Source: Castanea sativa
Taxonomy: Eukaryota; Streptophyta; Magnoliopsida; Fagales; Fagaceae
Reading direction: 5' to 3'
NCBI RefSeq assembly: GCF_040712315.1
Contig: NC_134015.1
Coordinates: 2,950,445-3,014,444 of the forward strand
DNA: 64,000 nt
Below are positions 13,325-25,080 of this stretch, one piece after another. Position 1 is the first letter of the stretch. Each line of letters opens with the position of its first letter. The position numbers were made by a program, and so were the translations under genes. Under the pieces are notes generated by a model that was not told where the DNA came from, did not search any database, and saw only the letters and a program-made list of their open reading frames with translations.

Positions 13325-13336
13325 TGGTATCAGAGC
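13325..13336 (+). other. Primer-binding site (initiator tRNA-Met)
   Basis: TGGTATCAGAGC begins two bases after the 5' LTR and is complementary to the 3' end of plant initiator tRNA-Met, the usual primer of Copia-type elements. Confidence 0.9.
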
Positions 13337-13395
13337 GGGTTAGCTCTAGCATTTAGATTCTTTGATTTAAGAGTCAATCCTTGACCCATGTTGTC

Positions 13396-15126
13396 ATGGA
13401 ACACAGTCACTCTCTTGTGATCACACCTTACTTTGATGGGAACAACTATGCCTATTGGAAAGTAAGGATGAAAGCATTCCTAAAATCAATTGATGAGAGA
13501 GTTTAGAATTTTTTTGAATACGGATGGGAGAAACTAACTACTCTTGTAAGTGAGTGGAAAAATTCTCAAAAAGAAGCAGCCGTTTTTTATAGCAAAGTCA
13601 TGAATGCTATTTTTAATGCTGTTTCTATGGAGGAATTCAAGAGGATCTCAAATGTTGAGGTTGCTCATACTGCATGGAATATTCTCCAAACTGTGCGTGA
13701 AAGCACAACGACAGTTAAGATAAATAAGTTGTAGCAGTTAACAACTAGATTTGAAAGTATTAGGATGTCTGATGATGAAAGTTTTGATAAATTCTATGCT
13801 TAGCTTAATGATATTGTTAATTCTACTTATAATTTGAATGAAATTTATGATCAATCTTACCCATGACTGAGGATTTTAGACCCAAAGTGACTATTATTAC
13901 TAAGAGTAAGGATGTGGACTCCATCCCTGTTGATGAGCTTGTAAGATCTCTCTAGTCCTATGAGCTAGACCTACCCAAGAAAAACAAATCCAAATCAATG
14001 GCTCTTAAGTCAGTTGATGATGTTGATGGAAATGGATTTGATGATGAACTCTCTTCTACAGAGATTACATATCTTGCCAAGAACTTTAGAAACTTTCTTA
14101 GGAACAACAGCAGAAGGGCAAGAAGCAAAAACAATGCTAAACCTAAGAATTTTAAGAGGAATGAACCCACTAAAGTGAACAATACTGATAAATCTAAAGA
14201 GGAAGTAGGTCAACCCTCTAATAATTCTTTGGGACAACAATATTTTGGTTGTCAAGGGTACGGTCATGTGAAATTAGAATATCCTACATTCTTGAAATTA
14301 AAGGGTAAGGCTATGGCTGTAACCCTTAGTGATGATGAAGTTTCTGATCATGAATCTGGTAGTGATGAGGATGAAAATTTTATTGCTTTCATAGCTACTG
14401 TGGTAGTTGATGAAAGTGTTGTTGCTAAAGAGAACCCTTCTGATGGGGAACTCTCTGAATTAATGTGCTGATTTACAAGAAACTTACAATAAGCTATGCA
14501 AAGTTCCTGTAGAAGATGCTATGAATGTTGATAAAGGTTTAAAGAAAATTGCTTCTCTTGAACTTGATAAGAAAAATTTGTTGTTAAAATTGCTTGATGC
14601 TAGCATTTAATTGATAATGTGGAGACTGAGAACATGGTGTTGATTGAAAAGATTAAGAAATTGGAACTAGAATTATCTGTTACTAGACAACAAACAAATA
14701 GGTCTGCTAGTTCTAAACTTGATCATATGTTAAGTGTTCAAAAGTCACCTTTAGACAAAACTGGTTTAGGTTTTGTAGAACGCATCTCATTGTCCGAAAC
14801 TCATTCCATAAATTTTGTTCTTTTTTCTGAGCCTCTCAAGAATGAGAGTGTCAAACCAATAAAAGTTACACTACCTCCTAGGAAGATTTATGTTGATCTT
14901 AAAGAATCTATTTCTAAGAAACCTAACTCTCCTAAGGATAAGTTGCATGATAGACCGGTGTGGGTTTGTCATTTTTGTGGAAAGACTGGACATATTCGTC
15001 CAAATTGTTTCAAGTCAAGCTGCAAAGCGAGCAAATAAGCCAAAAGGGCATGTGCCTCAAGCACAAGATCCTATGGCACTTATTGGTGAATTGGTAAAAG
15101 GTTTTGAACCTTTGTACCAATCCTAG
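13396..15126 (+). pseudogene. Decayed Copia-style gag polyprotein
   Basis: From ATG 13396 the frame reads a DUF4219/UBN2-like start (YFDGNNYAYWKVRM). It is then stopped by TAG at 13504, at 13732 (KINKL*QL) and at 13801 (FYA*LND). A deletion near 13860 removes part of the 'ILRSL' region. Open stretches follow at 13998-14471 and 14619-15038. The first contains a damaged zinc knuckle (GCQGYGHVKLEYP; expected Cys positions read Tyr). The second has a coiled-coil-like Glu/Lys/Leu segment and an intact CCHC knuckle, CHFCGKTGHIRPNC, near 14969-15010. The layout is that of a Copia capsid gene, now non-functional. No pol follows. Confidence 0.75.
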
Positions 15127-17212
15127 AGTTGCTCAGAATTCTCATAAGAATAATAACTCCAATGCTAGAATTGCATCTAAAAAGTTTTGGATGTAAAAGG
15201 CTCAATCTAATTGAGTCTTTCTGACATGGTCCTTGTACTTCACCTCTCTATTCTTTGTGACCATTCTTCTTTTGTTATTTTGGTTTCTTTTAGGATTTGT
15301 ATTTCATAACATTTATGCATTTTATGATAAGTTGTGTTTGTTATTCTTTTCAAAAATAAAAAAAATAAATAAAAAAGGGAAAAGGAAGGAAAAATGTGTT
15401 TTGCATTATTTTTGCTTGGACTCATAATCAAGGTTGGTCATATTATCTTTACATAACATGTTTATGTACCTTGTTTAACTTAGATAAGCTTATTTTTCTG
15501 CACTTTGCTAGTTTTAGCTTCGTAGTGCATATTGTGTGAAAGTTGTTTATAGTTTTTGATCACTTGATCTTGATCTGGAAGTCACATGCTTTTGATTGTA
15601 AAGACTAAAAAATCCTAGGAGAAATGCATAAATAACTATCTCACCACTATGTACTAGCCAATCATGAATACCTTAGTGCATATCATAAGATTCTGTGCTT
15701 GAGAAAGTATACCATATGCACAAAAAGAACATAAGGTGTAGCCTTGGATTAATGTGAAAATTGGTATATACATTATTGGGTTATAATGAATTCAACTAAA
15801 ATAAACTTGGTGTGTACATTATGAGGCAAAACAAGAAACTTCCATGGTTGCAAGCTTGTTTTCTAGGAGATGTGAGAGTTATATGATGTAACTCTTTAGG
15901 TGATAATCACTTTCAAATTTATGTGATGAATTTTGTAGGAATTGTGATTGATTACTATCTACATATCACCTCACATGCATCTCAAGTTATTGCTAGTTGC
16001 ACACACTACACAAGTTTTTCTTTGCTAAACTTAGTACATAATATTATGTGTGATCTTGTTGTGGCTATCCAAGATTAAATGTGCCCTGATTCTAATGCAA
16101 AATATGTTTAATGGTTGTGTTTTGAGTCAAATTGGTTGAAAAACTTGTTTTTGGGAGATCTAGGTTGAATTCAACTGCTTTTGAAAAACTTTTTATCTCA
16201 TACTCATGCATTTCACTCATAAAAAAATGTTTTGAGGAGTTTCTGCATTAAAATGCTATATTTTTCAAAAATCTGAGTTTTCCAGATTTTCGACCAATCG
16301 AACCTGTTGCTCGACCGATCAAAAATGCGATAAAAAATTAAGGTTTGAATGTGCCTGGCTCAATTGATGATGGACCGATCGAAATTGATTTTCGATCAAT
16401 TGAATCTATTTTTCGACCGATCGAAATCCGTACTATGAGTTTTTTAAAAGGTTTTTCTCTCACGTGTTCTGCACACTTTTCAAATCTTTTCAAACACTTT
16501 TTGACTATTCCTTTTCGACCGATCCAATCCAAACCAAATTTGTCGTTTTCTTCCTACAATTTCTCAAGGGTTTTTGTCTTCTTGTGGTTGTAAGTCACTT
16601 TTACCCCTTCATTTTCATTTTATTCACATTTTTCATGCATTTTTCATGAATTTTAGTTGAAATTTTCGAACTCATAATTTTTGGGGCTTTTTATTTTTGA
16701 GTTGTTTTCTTTCACATTTGATCATTGTGTTTTTGTCTCTAGATGTTATTAACATGATTCCCATGCATTAATTTGATTCATTTAGTAATTTGGGAAAAAT
16801 TTTGAAATTCTAGGGCTTGAAAATTTAAGGAATTGGGGATTTTGTTCAATTGGACTAAAATTGATGAAATTGACTTGTGTTATTGATTGATTATGTCATT
16901 ATATGATGTTTTCTAACTAGTGTAATGATAAATTGATCAATTTGTTGGGATTTTTGAACTTGAGTTTTTTTAAATTTGAGGTTTTTTTTCTAAAACTCTA
17001 TGGTTAAGTCAATTGTTGGTTTATAATATTGAATTGAACGAATTTCAATGCATTAGGGCATGCATCATATGTGCATTCATGTCATGCATCATATAGATTG
17101 TTATTTTCTATATTTGTTTTGTCTAACCCTCTCTAATGCAGTCTGCCTTGTGTTTTCTTTGTTTTTCTTCTTTGGTTTCTATTTTTATCGTTCCTTTCCA
17201 ACCCTTAGCATC
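15127..17212 (+). other. LTR-element interior without pol
   Basis: About 2.1 kb of non-coding internal sequence lies where a Copia element would have protease, integrase and reverse transcriptase. No such motifs were recognised. At 16290-16430 there is a cluster of 'cgaccgatcgaaat' / 'cgatcaattgaa' units related to the CGATCGATCG motif in the LTRs. The rest is T-rich and resembles an untranslated leader for the ORF at 17213. Confidence 0.5.
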
Positions 17213-18019
17213 ATGGTTAGGAAGACTAGAGCCAACAAGAAAACCACCACCACCCCCTCTAACCCTGCTTTCGATAGTGAGAGATTTAGGTTTGAGAAAA
17301 ACCAAGAGACCTATGAAAAGCTTAATATATTTAGGTCTGTTTGGGCTGAGCAGAAGGTGATTTTAGATGAGCTTGATGGGGAGATTAGGAGAAACTTTGA
17401 GCGTAAGGGCTGTTTACCTCTTATGGATATAAAGTACCCTCCTCCGGCTGCCTTGATAAGAGAGTTCTATTCAAACCTCTTTGTCCACTCCAATGATTCC
17501 AACACTCACTATGTGATGAGTTGGATAAGGGGTGAAGAGTATTTCATTACTCCTTCAGTGGTGGCCTCTGCTCTTAGTGTACCTTTGGTACAACAGCCTG
17601 TGTATCCTTATTCTGAGACCCCTCCTCTCGATGAAACTATATCATATTTTACTAGTACTTCCATTAGTTGGGGTACTGATCCTCGTATCACCTCCCATAA
17701 GCTTACTGAGCTCAATTACTCATTTTTCTGGATCTCTTGTCATTCGATTTGGCCTATCTCTCATTTGCACCTCATTTCTATTAAGAGATTTGCTTTTTTG
17801 TATGCTCTTATGACTGATGCTCCTATGTGTTTTCCGTTTCTTTTCATTCGTTCTTTAGTTGAGGTTCATAAGAGTAGTTCTAAGTCACATGGTCTTTTCT
17901 TCCCTATTTTTATTCATAGGATTTTGTTACATTTAGGATTAAAGGAGTTTCCTGCATCTGAGCCTATCCATATCATAGCTCCTATAGGTGCCACCTTCCT
18001 TAAGCAAAAAGCAGCTTAA
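17213..18019 (+). CDS. 'Putative plant transposon protein' ORF in LTR element
   Basis: An ORF of 268 residues from ATG 17213 (MVRKTRANKK...). An in-frame upstream extension to 17060 is unlikely coding because it reads as a hydrophobic leader from T-rich DNA. It contains the block typical of the plant-specific 'putative plant transposon protein' domain: ALIREFYSNL, a WIRG motif, ITPSVVASAL, then a C-terminal HPIF/HRILL-like stretch and IAPIGATFL. The function of this family is unknown; it is seen in plant LTR retroelements. The stop after QKAA looks secondary, because Ser/Pro-rich coding-like sequence ending LTEL and PPPFDD continues to about 18315 in shifted frames. The original protein was therefore longer and this copy is probably defective. 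Confidence 0.65.
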   Translation: MVRKTRANKKTTTTPSNPAFDSERFRFEKNQETYEKLNIFRSVWAEQKVILDELDGEIRRNFERKGCLPLMDIKYPPPAALIREFYSNLFVHSNDSNTHYVMSWIRGEEYFITPSVVASALSVPLVQQPVYPYSETPPLDETISYFTSTSISWGTDPRITSHKLTELNYSFFWISCHSIWPISHLHLISIKRFAFLYALMTDAPMCFPFLFIRSLVEVHKSSSKSHGLFFPIFIHRILLHLGLKEFPASEPIHIIAPIGATFLKQKAA

Positions 18020-18820
18020 ATGAAAGCTAGCTCTAAACGCCCTCAAGTAGAGTCTTCCACAGGTGCTACATCTCATCCTCCTTCTTTAGGTGACCCCCAG
18101 CTGAGGAGTTTGTCGATCCCACTGCCGTTGTCGATCCTCCACCTTCTTCTTCGGGTGATTCATCCATTCGAAGTATGTTGGATACTGTCATGACCGCTCA
18201 AGCGGCCCATGGACAACTTTTGGTGGATGTGCTCACGGAGCTTTAGGCATTGCGTGCAGATTTGGCGAGTGGTCGGTGGTCTTCTCCACCACCTCCTTTT
18301 GATGATGTGCCTTAATTGTCCTTTGGCAATTCATCACATAAAGGGGGAGTGTTTATTGATGGAGATAAAGGGAGTTTTGTTAGATTGTATCTAGGAGTTT
18401 CATGATGTATTTTTTTTTTTTTGGCTCATGATGTATTTGTTTTAGTCCTAATGTTTTTATTTTTATAAGTTGTATATGTTAGGGGGAGACACTTTGTTTT
18501 TTGTTTCTCTTATTATTTTTTGTTTCACATGTGCTACATTAATTATTGTTTTATATTATGAGGTTATTCATGATATATGTCTTGTATTTTCTGTTTTGTG
18601 AAATTAAGAATTTTATTTTGTTTTACTCGTATTTTCCACACATGTGTTTATGTGTTTGTTGAGTGTTTTAGGAAGATACAGGTTACAAGTTTATTCAGTC
18701 ATGCTGCTGTTTACACTAACAATTGATATATAGTAGTTATGTTGAATTGTTTTTGGGCTTGTTGATGTGTTTGTAACTTTGAGCATTTCAGTTTTGTTAT
18801 ATGTTTTGTCACGGATTGCC

Positions 18821-18832
18821 AAAGGAAGAGTT
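18821..18832 (+). other. Polypurine tract of LTR element
   Basis: AAAGGAAGAG immediately precedes the TG of the 3' LTR, the position of the plus-strand primer site. Confidence 0.6.
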
Positions 18833-19694
18833 TGTTGGGTTCTAAGACTTTAGGAACAAAATATATTAGAACTTCAATATGTATTGTATTGGCAAATCAT
18901 GATCAAAACTTAGAGTTTAGATTTAAGCTGCTCAAAGTGTGTTTATGTGTACAGTTGGAATCGAGTGATTGCAGAATTTATTGGACTAAATCTGCAAGGC
19001 TCGATCGATCGAAAATTAGACTCGATTGATCGAAAATTAGACTCGATCGATCGAACCTCGTGCAAATTGTTTTTTCTGCAGAATTTCCAACTCAGCCCAA
19101 GTCCATTTGACATGTAGGGTTTATGTTTTATATCTCATATAAATAGAAAAACCCTAACCACGTTTTAAAGGTTGTTGTTGATATGCTGTATGTATGAATC
19201 TTCTATAAGATCTAGAGGTGTTTACCTTTATATACACTTAGGGTTATCAAGATCAAGATTGATGTCAAGAACTTGGTGATCTCTTCAGTTGTTGTTTCAA
19301 GAGCTTAAAGAAAAACACAAGTAGGAGAACTTGTGGTTGTTGTGGATTAAAGAAAGAAGTAGTCCGTGGACTTGGAGTTGTCACGTGGTCGTGGTAGTAA
19401 GTTTTCTACACGAGGTAGAATTAGGATGTTAGTAGTCTAAGTCTTTTTGTAAAACTTCAATTCTTTCATAGTGGATTTGTTTTACCTTAAGGATAGCTAA
19501 GTTAAATCATCCCCAGGTTTTTTACCAGTTTGTTTTTCTTGGATTATCATATCGTGTGTTATTTACTTTTCTGCACTGCTTTACATGATATGATTTGATT
19601 GTATTTACCTAGATCTGAATAATTTTACTAAGTAATCACTTGGCTAAATAACTAGGTTAAACAACTTGTGTTTTAAGGAGTCTAAAAACCTACA
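18833..19694 (+). repeat. 3' LTR
   Basis: 862 bases, TGTTGGG to CCTACA, followed by the target duplication GTAAC. It differs from the 5' LTR by scattered substitutions and by about 45 extra bases at 19000-19054, where 'CTCGATYGATCGAAAATTAGA' is repeated. Confidence 0.85.
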
Positions 19695-19699
19695 GTAAC

Positions 19700-20514
19700 A
19701 AATTTTACTCAATGTCTTAGCATTTCAAACATGTATTTACACTCATTGCATCAAATGCACAGATTCAAACAAATACCATAGAAGAATCATCAGATCTAGC
19801 AAACATATGAATTTCTTCATCAATTTTTAGCTTCATCAATTTTTAATTATAAATATCTTGAACTAAAATCTTTCCAACCACCCTTAACCCAAGCATCATC
19901 AGCACAAAACTCACAACCCAGATTTGCAAAAACCCAGCAACTTGCGCCAGCACGGAGGCTTCCTCTTGCATCTTCGTGCGTCCCATACTCCCATCGAGTC
20001 TGCCAGTAAAGAAACCCTTCGTGGGTCCCATCGAGACTCCCATCTTCGTGTCATTAAATTTATAGTTTGGCAATGTAATTTCTTTGAATTTAATGCAGTT
20101 TTTTTTAGGCACGGGATGCATATTACAATGGCAAACCTTTGATAGTTGATGACATGTTTGATAGAGTAGAGGTCAACTTGATTAACCCTTTTCAATCTCA
20201 ATTTCCAACTGAAATTATCATTTCTGTGATGTCTATTGGTCTATGAGGTTTAACAAATTGTTATATGATGACATTTAAAGCTAAGGTGGTATGGTTCGAA
20301 ATCAGTTGTCAAGTATCCTCGTTGTAGTCTTAGGCGGCATTCAACTTACGCAGATGCAGATGTAATTCTCTTTTGAACATTTATTCTTGTTCGTAAATCT
20401 TCTCATGTATCCTCTAGCTGTGTGTGTCTTTTCTATCAACTCACAAATTGAATTGTTAGAGATATCAAGGCTCAAGCTTGTTTGTAGGTAGTTACTTGTA
20501 ATGCAAATGCTGAG
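19700..20514. other. Interior of the long-TIR element
   Basis: Non-repeated sequence between the LTR element and the right TIR. A short open stretch on the minus strand (about 19843-20121) has a hydrophobic C-terminal part, but no domain was recognised. It might be captured host DNA, which cannot be shown from sequence alone. Confidence 0.35.
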
Positions 20515-20859
20515 ACACCAACCACTTTTTAATCTTATTTTCTCTTATGTTTCTATGTTTTTTTTTATGTTTTTAGAAGAGAGAAACATAAAAGTGAAGC
20601 AAAATTACATACTTAGCCCTATTTTTAACAAAGGTGGGCTACAGAATTAACTTTAACTAAGCGAACCTCAGGTCGGTAAAGTATCAAATTTCAAACCATA
20701 GGTAGGCAACTTAAATTTCAACCAAATCATAGGTGGGTAAGTTGTAATTAGCCCAAAATAAAAATGAAAATACTCAATCTGTAACAAACATGTATTTTGT
20801 AACTATTGTAAAAAAAAAAAATACAATTGACCTACAATATCATCTTAAATGTAAGATGA

Positions 20860-21790
20860 TACTGTAGCTAATGGGATAAAAAAAATGATTTTTTAATTCT
20901 CTCCTTCCTTTTAACCCGGGAATTTCTCTCTCCTCTCTCATTATTTATCTTCTTTTCTCTCTCTTCCTTCTCTCTTTATCATCTGCTCTCTGCACTGTTC
21001 AGACTCAAGACCCCGTGGGATTTGACAACGGTGGAATCAGATGGCTCTGATGGATCGGCGTGACGGCTCCGATGGGTTTGAATCGGAGCTCCAATGGTTT
21101 TTTGGTATGGATTTTTTGTTGTGGATTGCGATCGGTGTGGTATGGATTTTTTGTTGTGGGTTTCTGGTATGGATTTTTTTTTGTTGTGGGTTGAGATCAG
21201 TGTGGGTTTCTTTGGAGGTGTGGGTTGCGATCAGCATGTGGGTTGATATGGATGATGGAGGAGGAGTCTGATTGTGCGATCAGCGTGTGCGATCGGCGTG
21301 GGTTTCTTTGGAGGTGGTGGGTTTTTAATTTCTTTTCAATTTTGCCGATCTAGGTTGATATGGACGATGGAGGAGTTGTGTGGAGGAGTTGGGTTGATAT
21401 GAATGATGGAGGAGGAGTCTGGAAGATCGGCGTTGTGGTGGCTGTGGTGTTGATCGGCATGATGTTTTTTTTTTTTCAGTTTCGCCGATTTGGGTTGATA
21501 TGGATGATGGAGGAGTTGTGTGAAGGAGTTAGGTTAATATGGATGATGGAGGAGGAATCTGGAAGAGAAGAAGGTGAAAAGTAAAGTAATGGAGATTCAG
21601 TGAGGATAAAATTGGGAAAAAAACAAAAAAGGAAAAATATACTTTATTGTGAAGATATATTATTTTAATGAGTAGAATAGAAAAATAAAAGTTTTGATGT
21701 TGGGGTATTGTAAAATGGTGTGGTATAATTGATAGAGTGGATTTTTGGGATGGTAAAATAGGATAGAATTAGAAAAATGAATGCTGATGC
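20860..21790. mobile_element. Non-autonomous DNA element, same family as 47404-48215
   Basis: The right part ('aaattgggaaaa', 'tgatgttggggtattgtaaaat', 'gctgatgctctaaa') is colinear with the right part of the element at 47404-48215. The middle carries GC-richer imperfect tandem units (TTGATATGGATGATGGAGGA, and GATCGGCGTGGG near 21290 and 21430). ORFs across it come from these repeats. The left end is not sharp. It may be a PIF/Harbinger-like non-autonomous element. Confidence 0.45.
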
Positions 21791-23318
21791 TCTAAAAGGT
21801 CTCTTTCTTAATTTGAGAAAAGAAATTAATAGGTTTATGGGAATGCCCATTATGCTTTGCATCTTTCATTTGAAACTTTAATGTATACAAGATTAGAATA
21901 TTTTTTTAATGATGAGTCCTGCAGCTTGTAGTTCTAACCTCCTGTTGTTGTTGAATTAGTCTAAAGTTTGTTGAAGGTGGTAGAGGGTGCTTGTTTTGTT
22001 AAGATTTCAATCTCAAATTATTTAGTTTCACTGATGGCTTCTTTTGTTATCTTGTTTACAGTTTTTACTTTTTACCCTATTCATGTCTTACTTAACTTGT
22101 GTCCGGAGACTTGGTGCTTTGGCTTCTCTACACATTTTATCACTACAATCTTTGTTGCAGATTATGTTTAGTCAAATAATATGGGGAACTTACTCAAGAA
22201 TCATTTCATGATTCTCAATTATACAATTCAAATGATGTGGTATTTAGTTTGTTCCTCTTAAATATTGCTTGTCACCTAGTTTGATTTAATATCTTCTAGT
22301 GTCAGTGTGACAGTGTGGCTATATGCATATGTAATTAGGTTCATGCTTATGTAATTCATTTTTTGTCTTAGCCATGTTGGAGTGTATCTCTATGCTACAG
22401 AGGCAAAATGCTTGAAATATTAATTTGCTTTTTCCATATTCTTCAATTATGCTAGTTTTTATTAAGCATGCTTTCAATTTAAGACTTTGCCCCCTTGATA
22501 TGGCATATACTTGCTGATCTCTTGCTCTTCATGAGCTTCTTCTTTAAAATGCAAAAGGAGAAAAATACAAAGGTGCCCTTGTTTACAGGCAGTACACTAG
22601 GCAGTTTAAGAAAATAAAAAGTAACAAATAGAAATACTAAGAAGAAGAAAAAGGAAAAGGCAAAAAAAAATCAGCAAACTAATGAGAAGGCTTTGGCATA
22701 ACAGTGTTTATTTTTGCTAATGGAGGAAAATAATAGATAAAATATATGGAAGTGAGTGGAGTGGATGCTGCTTGGGGGCCTTTCAAAGCATATTAGAGCA
22801 TTCACAATAAGGATGTCAATAACTTAGAATTGTTGGAAATACAGCAATGAATAATTACAAGTTTGATTCAAGAGACAAAAACCCAAGTAATTATCAAGAA
22901 CAAAAAATAAAAAGAAGTTTACAACGATCTCATAGCAAAACTCAGTCCATATGTATGATATGGTTAAAGACTAGGTCCACACTAAGTTCACTATCTTAAG
23001 ATATCTTTAAAGGTGACTAGTAGCTCATAAACACAATAGGAATCTCACTCCAAATCAATGTGGGATTCACAACAATAGACAAAGTGTTTAAAACACATAC
23101 CCACACCAACAAAATAAGCTAATTTATTCTTTCTAGTGCATTAGTCTCTCTCCGTTGAACATGGTCGAACCATCTTAAACAACTCTCCCTCATCTTTCAT
23201 CAATAGTGGTAGCCTCTATCTTTAGGAAAATTTCCTTATTTTGAATCCGTATCTTTCAGTGTATTTCCACTTATCCATCTTAATATTCTCATTTAAGATA
23301 CACTATTTTTATGAATAC
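21791..23318. other. Intergenic DNA, no gene seen
   Basis: Two stretches of AT-rich sequence without exon-like frames. 'TTAGAGCATTCACAATAAGG' near 22793 resembles the terminus of the element family at 47404, but no partner end was found. Confidence 0.4.
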
Positions 23319-24182
23319 TGTTAAGTTCTAAAGATTTAGGATTAAATGTTTAGAATTATATTTTGTATGTGTTGGCAAACCGAGAATAAAACATGTTTAG
23401 TCTGTATTAGACAATGCTCAAAGGTGTATGTTTCAAGTTCGAGCTAATTGCAGAAAAGAGGAGTTAGAATCTACCAAGCTCGATTGATTGAGAATTAGGC
23501 TCGACCAATCGAGAATCGCAAAAAAAGTTTTTCTACAGAATTTTAAATTAGGCTCAAGCCCGTGAAAATGTTTAGGGTTTCAGTCTAAGTTGTCCACATA
23601 TAAAACGGAAACCCTAGCTATGTTTTGAAAACTTTTGGAAGACTTGTATGTTACTCTTTGTGAGATCTGAGAGATTTTGTACATTCTAACTACACAAGCT
23701 TCTACTGAAGTAAGATCTACAATCAAGCGGTGGTAGAACCTAGTTGCTGCTACAAAGATCAATAACTAAAGGTGATATGAAACTTTTGAGTGGAATCTCA
23801 AAGTCACAAGCGTGGGTGCTTGTGTTGCAATAAATCCAAGGAAAAAATGAGTCCATGGATTTGAAACTTGTACATGGTCGTGTTACTACTTAAGGTAGCA
23901 ATAGATTTAGGGTCAAATCTAATTGTAAAAACTTCAATTCTCTTTTAGTGGATTTGTTTTACCTTGAGGATAGCTAGATCAAATCTTCCCCAAATTTTTA
24001 CCTTGAAAAGGTTCGTTTCATTAGTTTTCCTAAGTCATCATATCATGATATTATTTACTTTTTCGCTACTGTACATGATATGATTTATTATTATTTAACC
24101 TATATCTGAATAATTAAACTAAGTAATCACTTGACTAATATATTAGGTTAAACAATTTGGTTTAAGGGGTCTAAACAGAACA
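23319..24182 (+). repeat. Solo LTR related to the 12.5-19.7 kb element
   Basis: It begins TGTTAAGTTCTAAAGATTTAGG and ends GGGGTCTAAACAGAACA, with the same internal order as the LTRs at 12507 and 18833: 'ttggcaaacc', the CTCGATTGATTGAG motif, 'tataaaacggaaaccctag', 'gtgagatctgag', 'catatcatgatattatttactttt'. No internal region or second LTR adjoins it. Flanking 5-mers do not match, so it may be rearranged or a recombined solo LTR. Confidence 0.65.
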
Positions 24183-24603
24183 AAAAAATATGCTACTTCT
24201 TAATAGCTCAACATTTAATGCCATAAAGCATAGCTCGTATACCACTATTATACAATTTTTCCTTTAACTTAATAGGTACTTTACAATCATATACACTCCC
24301 AATGTGTTTCTCCTCTTCATCCACCCTGCTCTTATATTTTATGATTCACAAATAAAATGAGTCTTAAATGAATCTGGATGGAATCAGCGTTATATAGATC
24401 CAATACAATAGATATTAAGAACTAGATGCACCTTTTTACTGCTGTGAATCCCTTTTCATTTAACGAATATCTAACGGAACTGTTCTAAAAATAATAATAA
24501 AGGCTAACAGAAGAAGGTATAAGACAGCCTGCAAATGCTTTCTTGTGAAAAATCTGTTTTAGAACAGTGGCAAATTAATTTGTGTGTGCACGAATTATAT
24601 ATA
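24183..24603. other. Intergenic DNA, no gene seen
   Basis: Short AT-rich segment between the solo LTR and an inverted Helitron-like copy. Nothing was recognised in it. Confidence 0.4.
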
Positions 24604-25080
24604 CTAGTGTGTAGTTCTGTACATATGTAAACATGCAATTAAAAATAATCACAATGATACAATTTAAATAATTTTTTTTTTTGGAAGATGTTCAAATTAT
24701 ATATACATAGTATTATCTTACACTTTTTTTTAAACCATACATTTCTAAAATATTCAATGGCTTATCATTATATATACATTTCTAAAATTTGAACAGTATA
24801 ATTATGATTGTTTTTAATTGCATGTGTGCACCTAATAATTCACTTGGCACAAAAATTAAAAACTTAGATGGATACGTGGTGAAAATTTTTACACCAATTG
24901 AAATTCAATTTAGAATCTAATTAGATTTGAACTCTTCGATTTTTATACTTAATAATTCAGTTGGCACAAAATTAAAAATTAAATGGAACACATGACGTAA
25001 AATTTAGAATCCAATTAAAATCTAATTGGATTTTCTTTGAGATTTGGCTATTATAAATATAAAATCAGTCAAACTATATT
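24604..25080 (-). mobile_element. Inverted copy of the element at 246-800
   Basis: Read on the minus strand it is colinear with 250-800. It has CTAG beside 'ctacaca', the 'aatcacaatgatacaattt' block, 'aaaccatacatttctaaaat', and further in 'taataattcacttggcac' and 'gagatttggctatta'. Its terminus is CTAG where the other copy has CTAA; both fit a Helitron CTRR end. Confidence 0.45.

Larger units (their letters stand above)
12507..19694 (+). mobile_element. Complete non-autonomous LTR retrotransposon (7.2 kb)
   Basis: Two similar LTRs (12507-13322 and 18833-19694), both TGTTGGG...TACA, are flanked by the 5-bp target duplication GTAAC (12502-12506 and 19695-19699). A TGGTATCAGAGC primer-binding site follows the 5' LTR and a purine tract precedes the 3' LTR. 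Inside are a decayed Copia-style gag with two CCHC knuckle regions and, in place of pol, an ORF of the 'putative plant transposon protein' kind. No protease, integrase, reverse transcriptase or RNase H was found, so movement would need an autonomous partner. The LTRs differ at many positions and the 3' copy is longer, so the insertion is not very recent. Confidence 0.85.
12273..20754. mobile_element. Long-TIR DNA element interrupted by an LTR element
   Basis: About 225-230 bases at the left (12273-12500, starting GGGAAAATTAAAACTTACCC) recur in inverted orientation at the right (about 20515-20754, read inward GGGCTAATTACAACTTACCC). They have many mismatches and small indels but are colinear to '...gtggttggt'. 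Long TIRs of this type are typical of Mutator-like elements. Flanking 9-mers are A/T only and match imperfectly, so a target duplication is not proven. The LTR element at 12507-19694 sits at the inner edge of the left TIR. About 800 bp between the LTR element and the right TIR is the element's own interior. Confidence 0.55.

Noticed and set aside
21037..21584. ORFs over the GGATGATGGAGGA repeats
   Set aside because: Repeat-encoded, alternate frames also open, inside a non-autonomous element.
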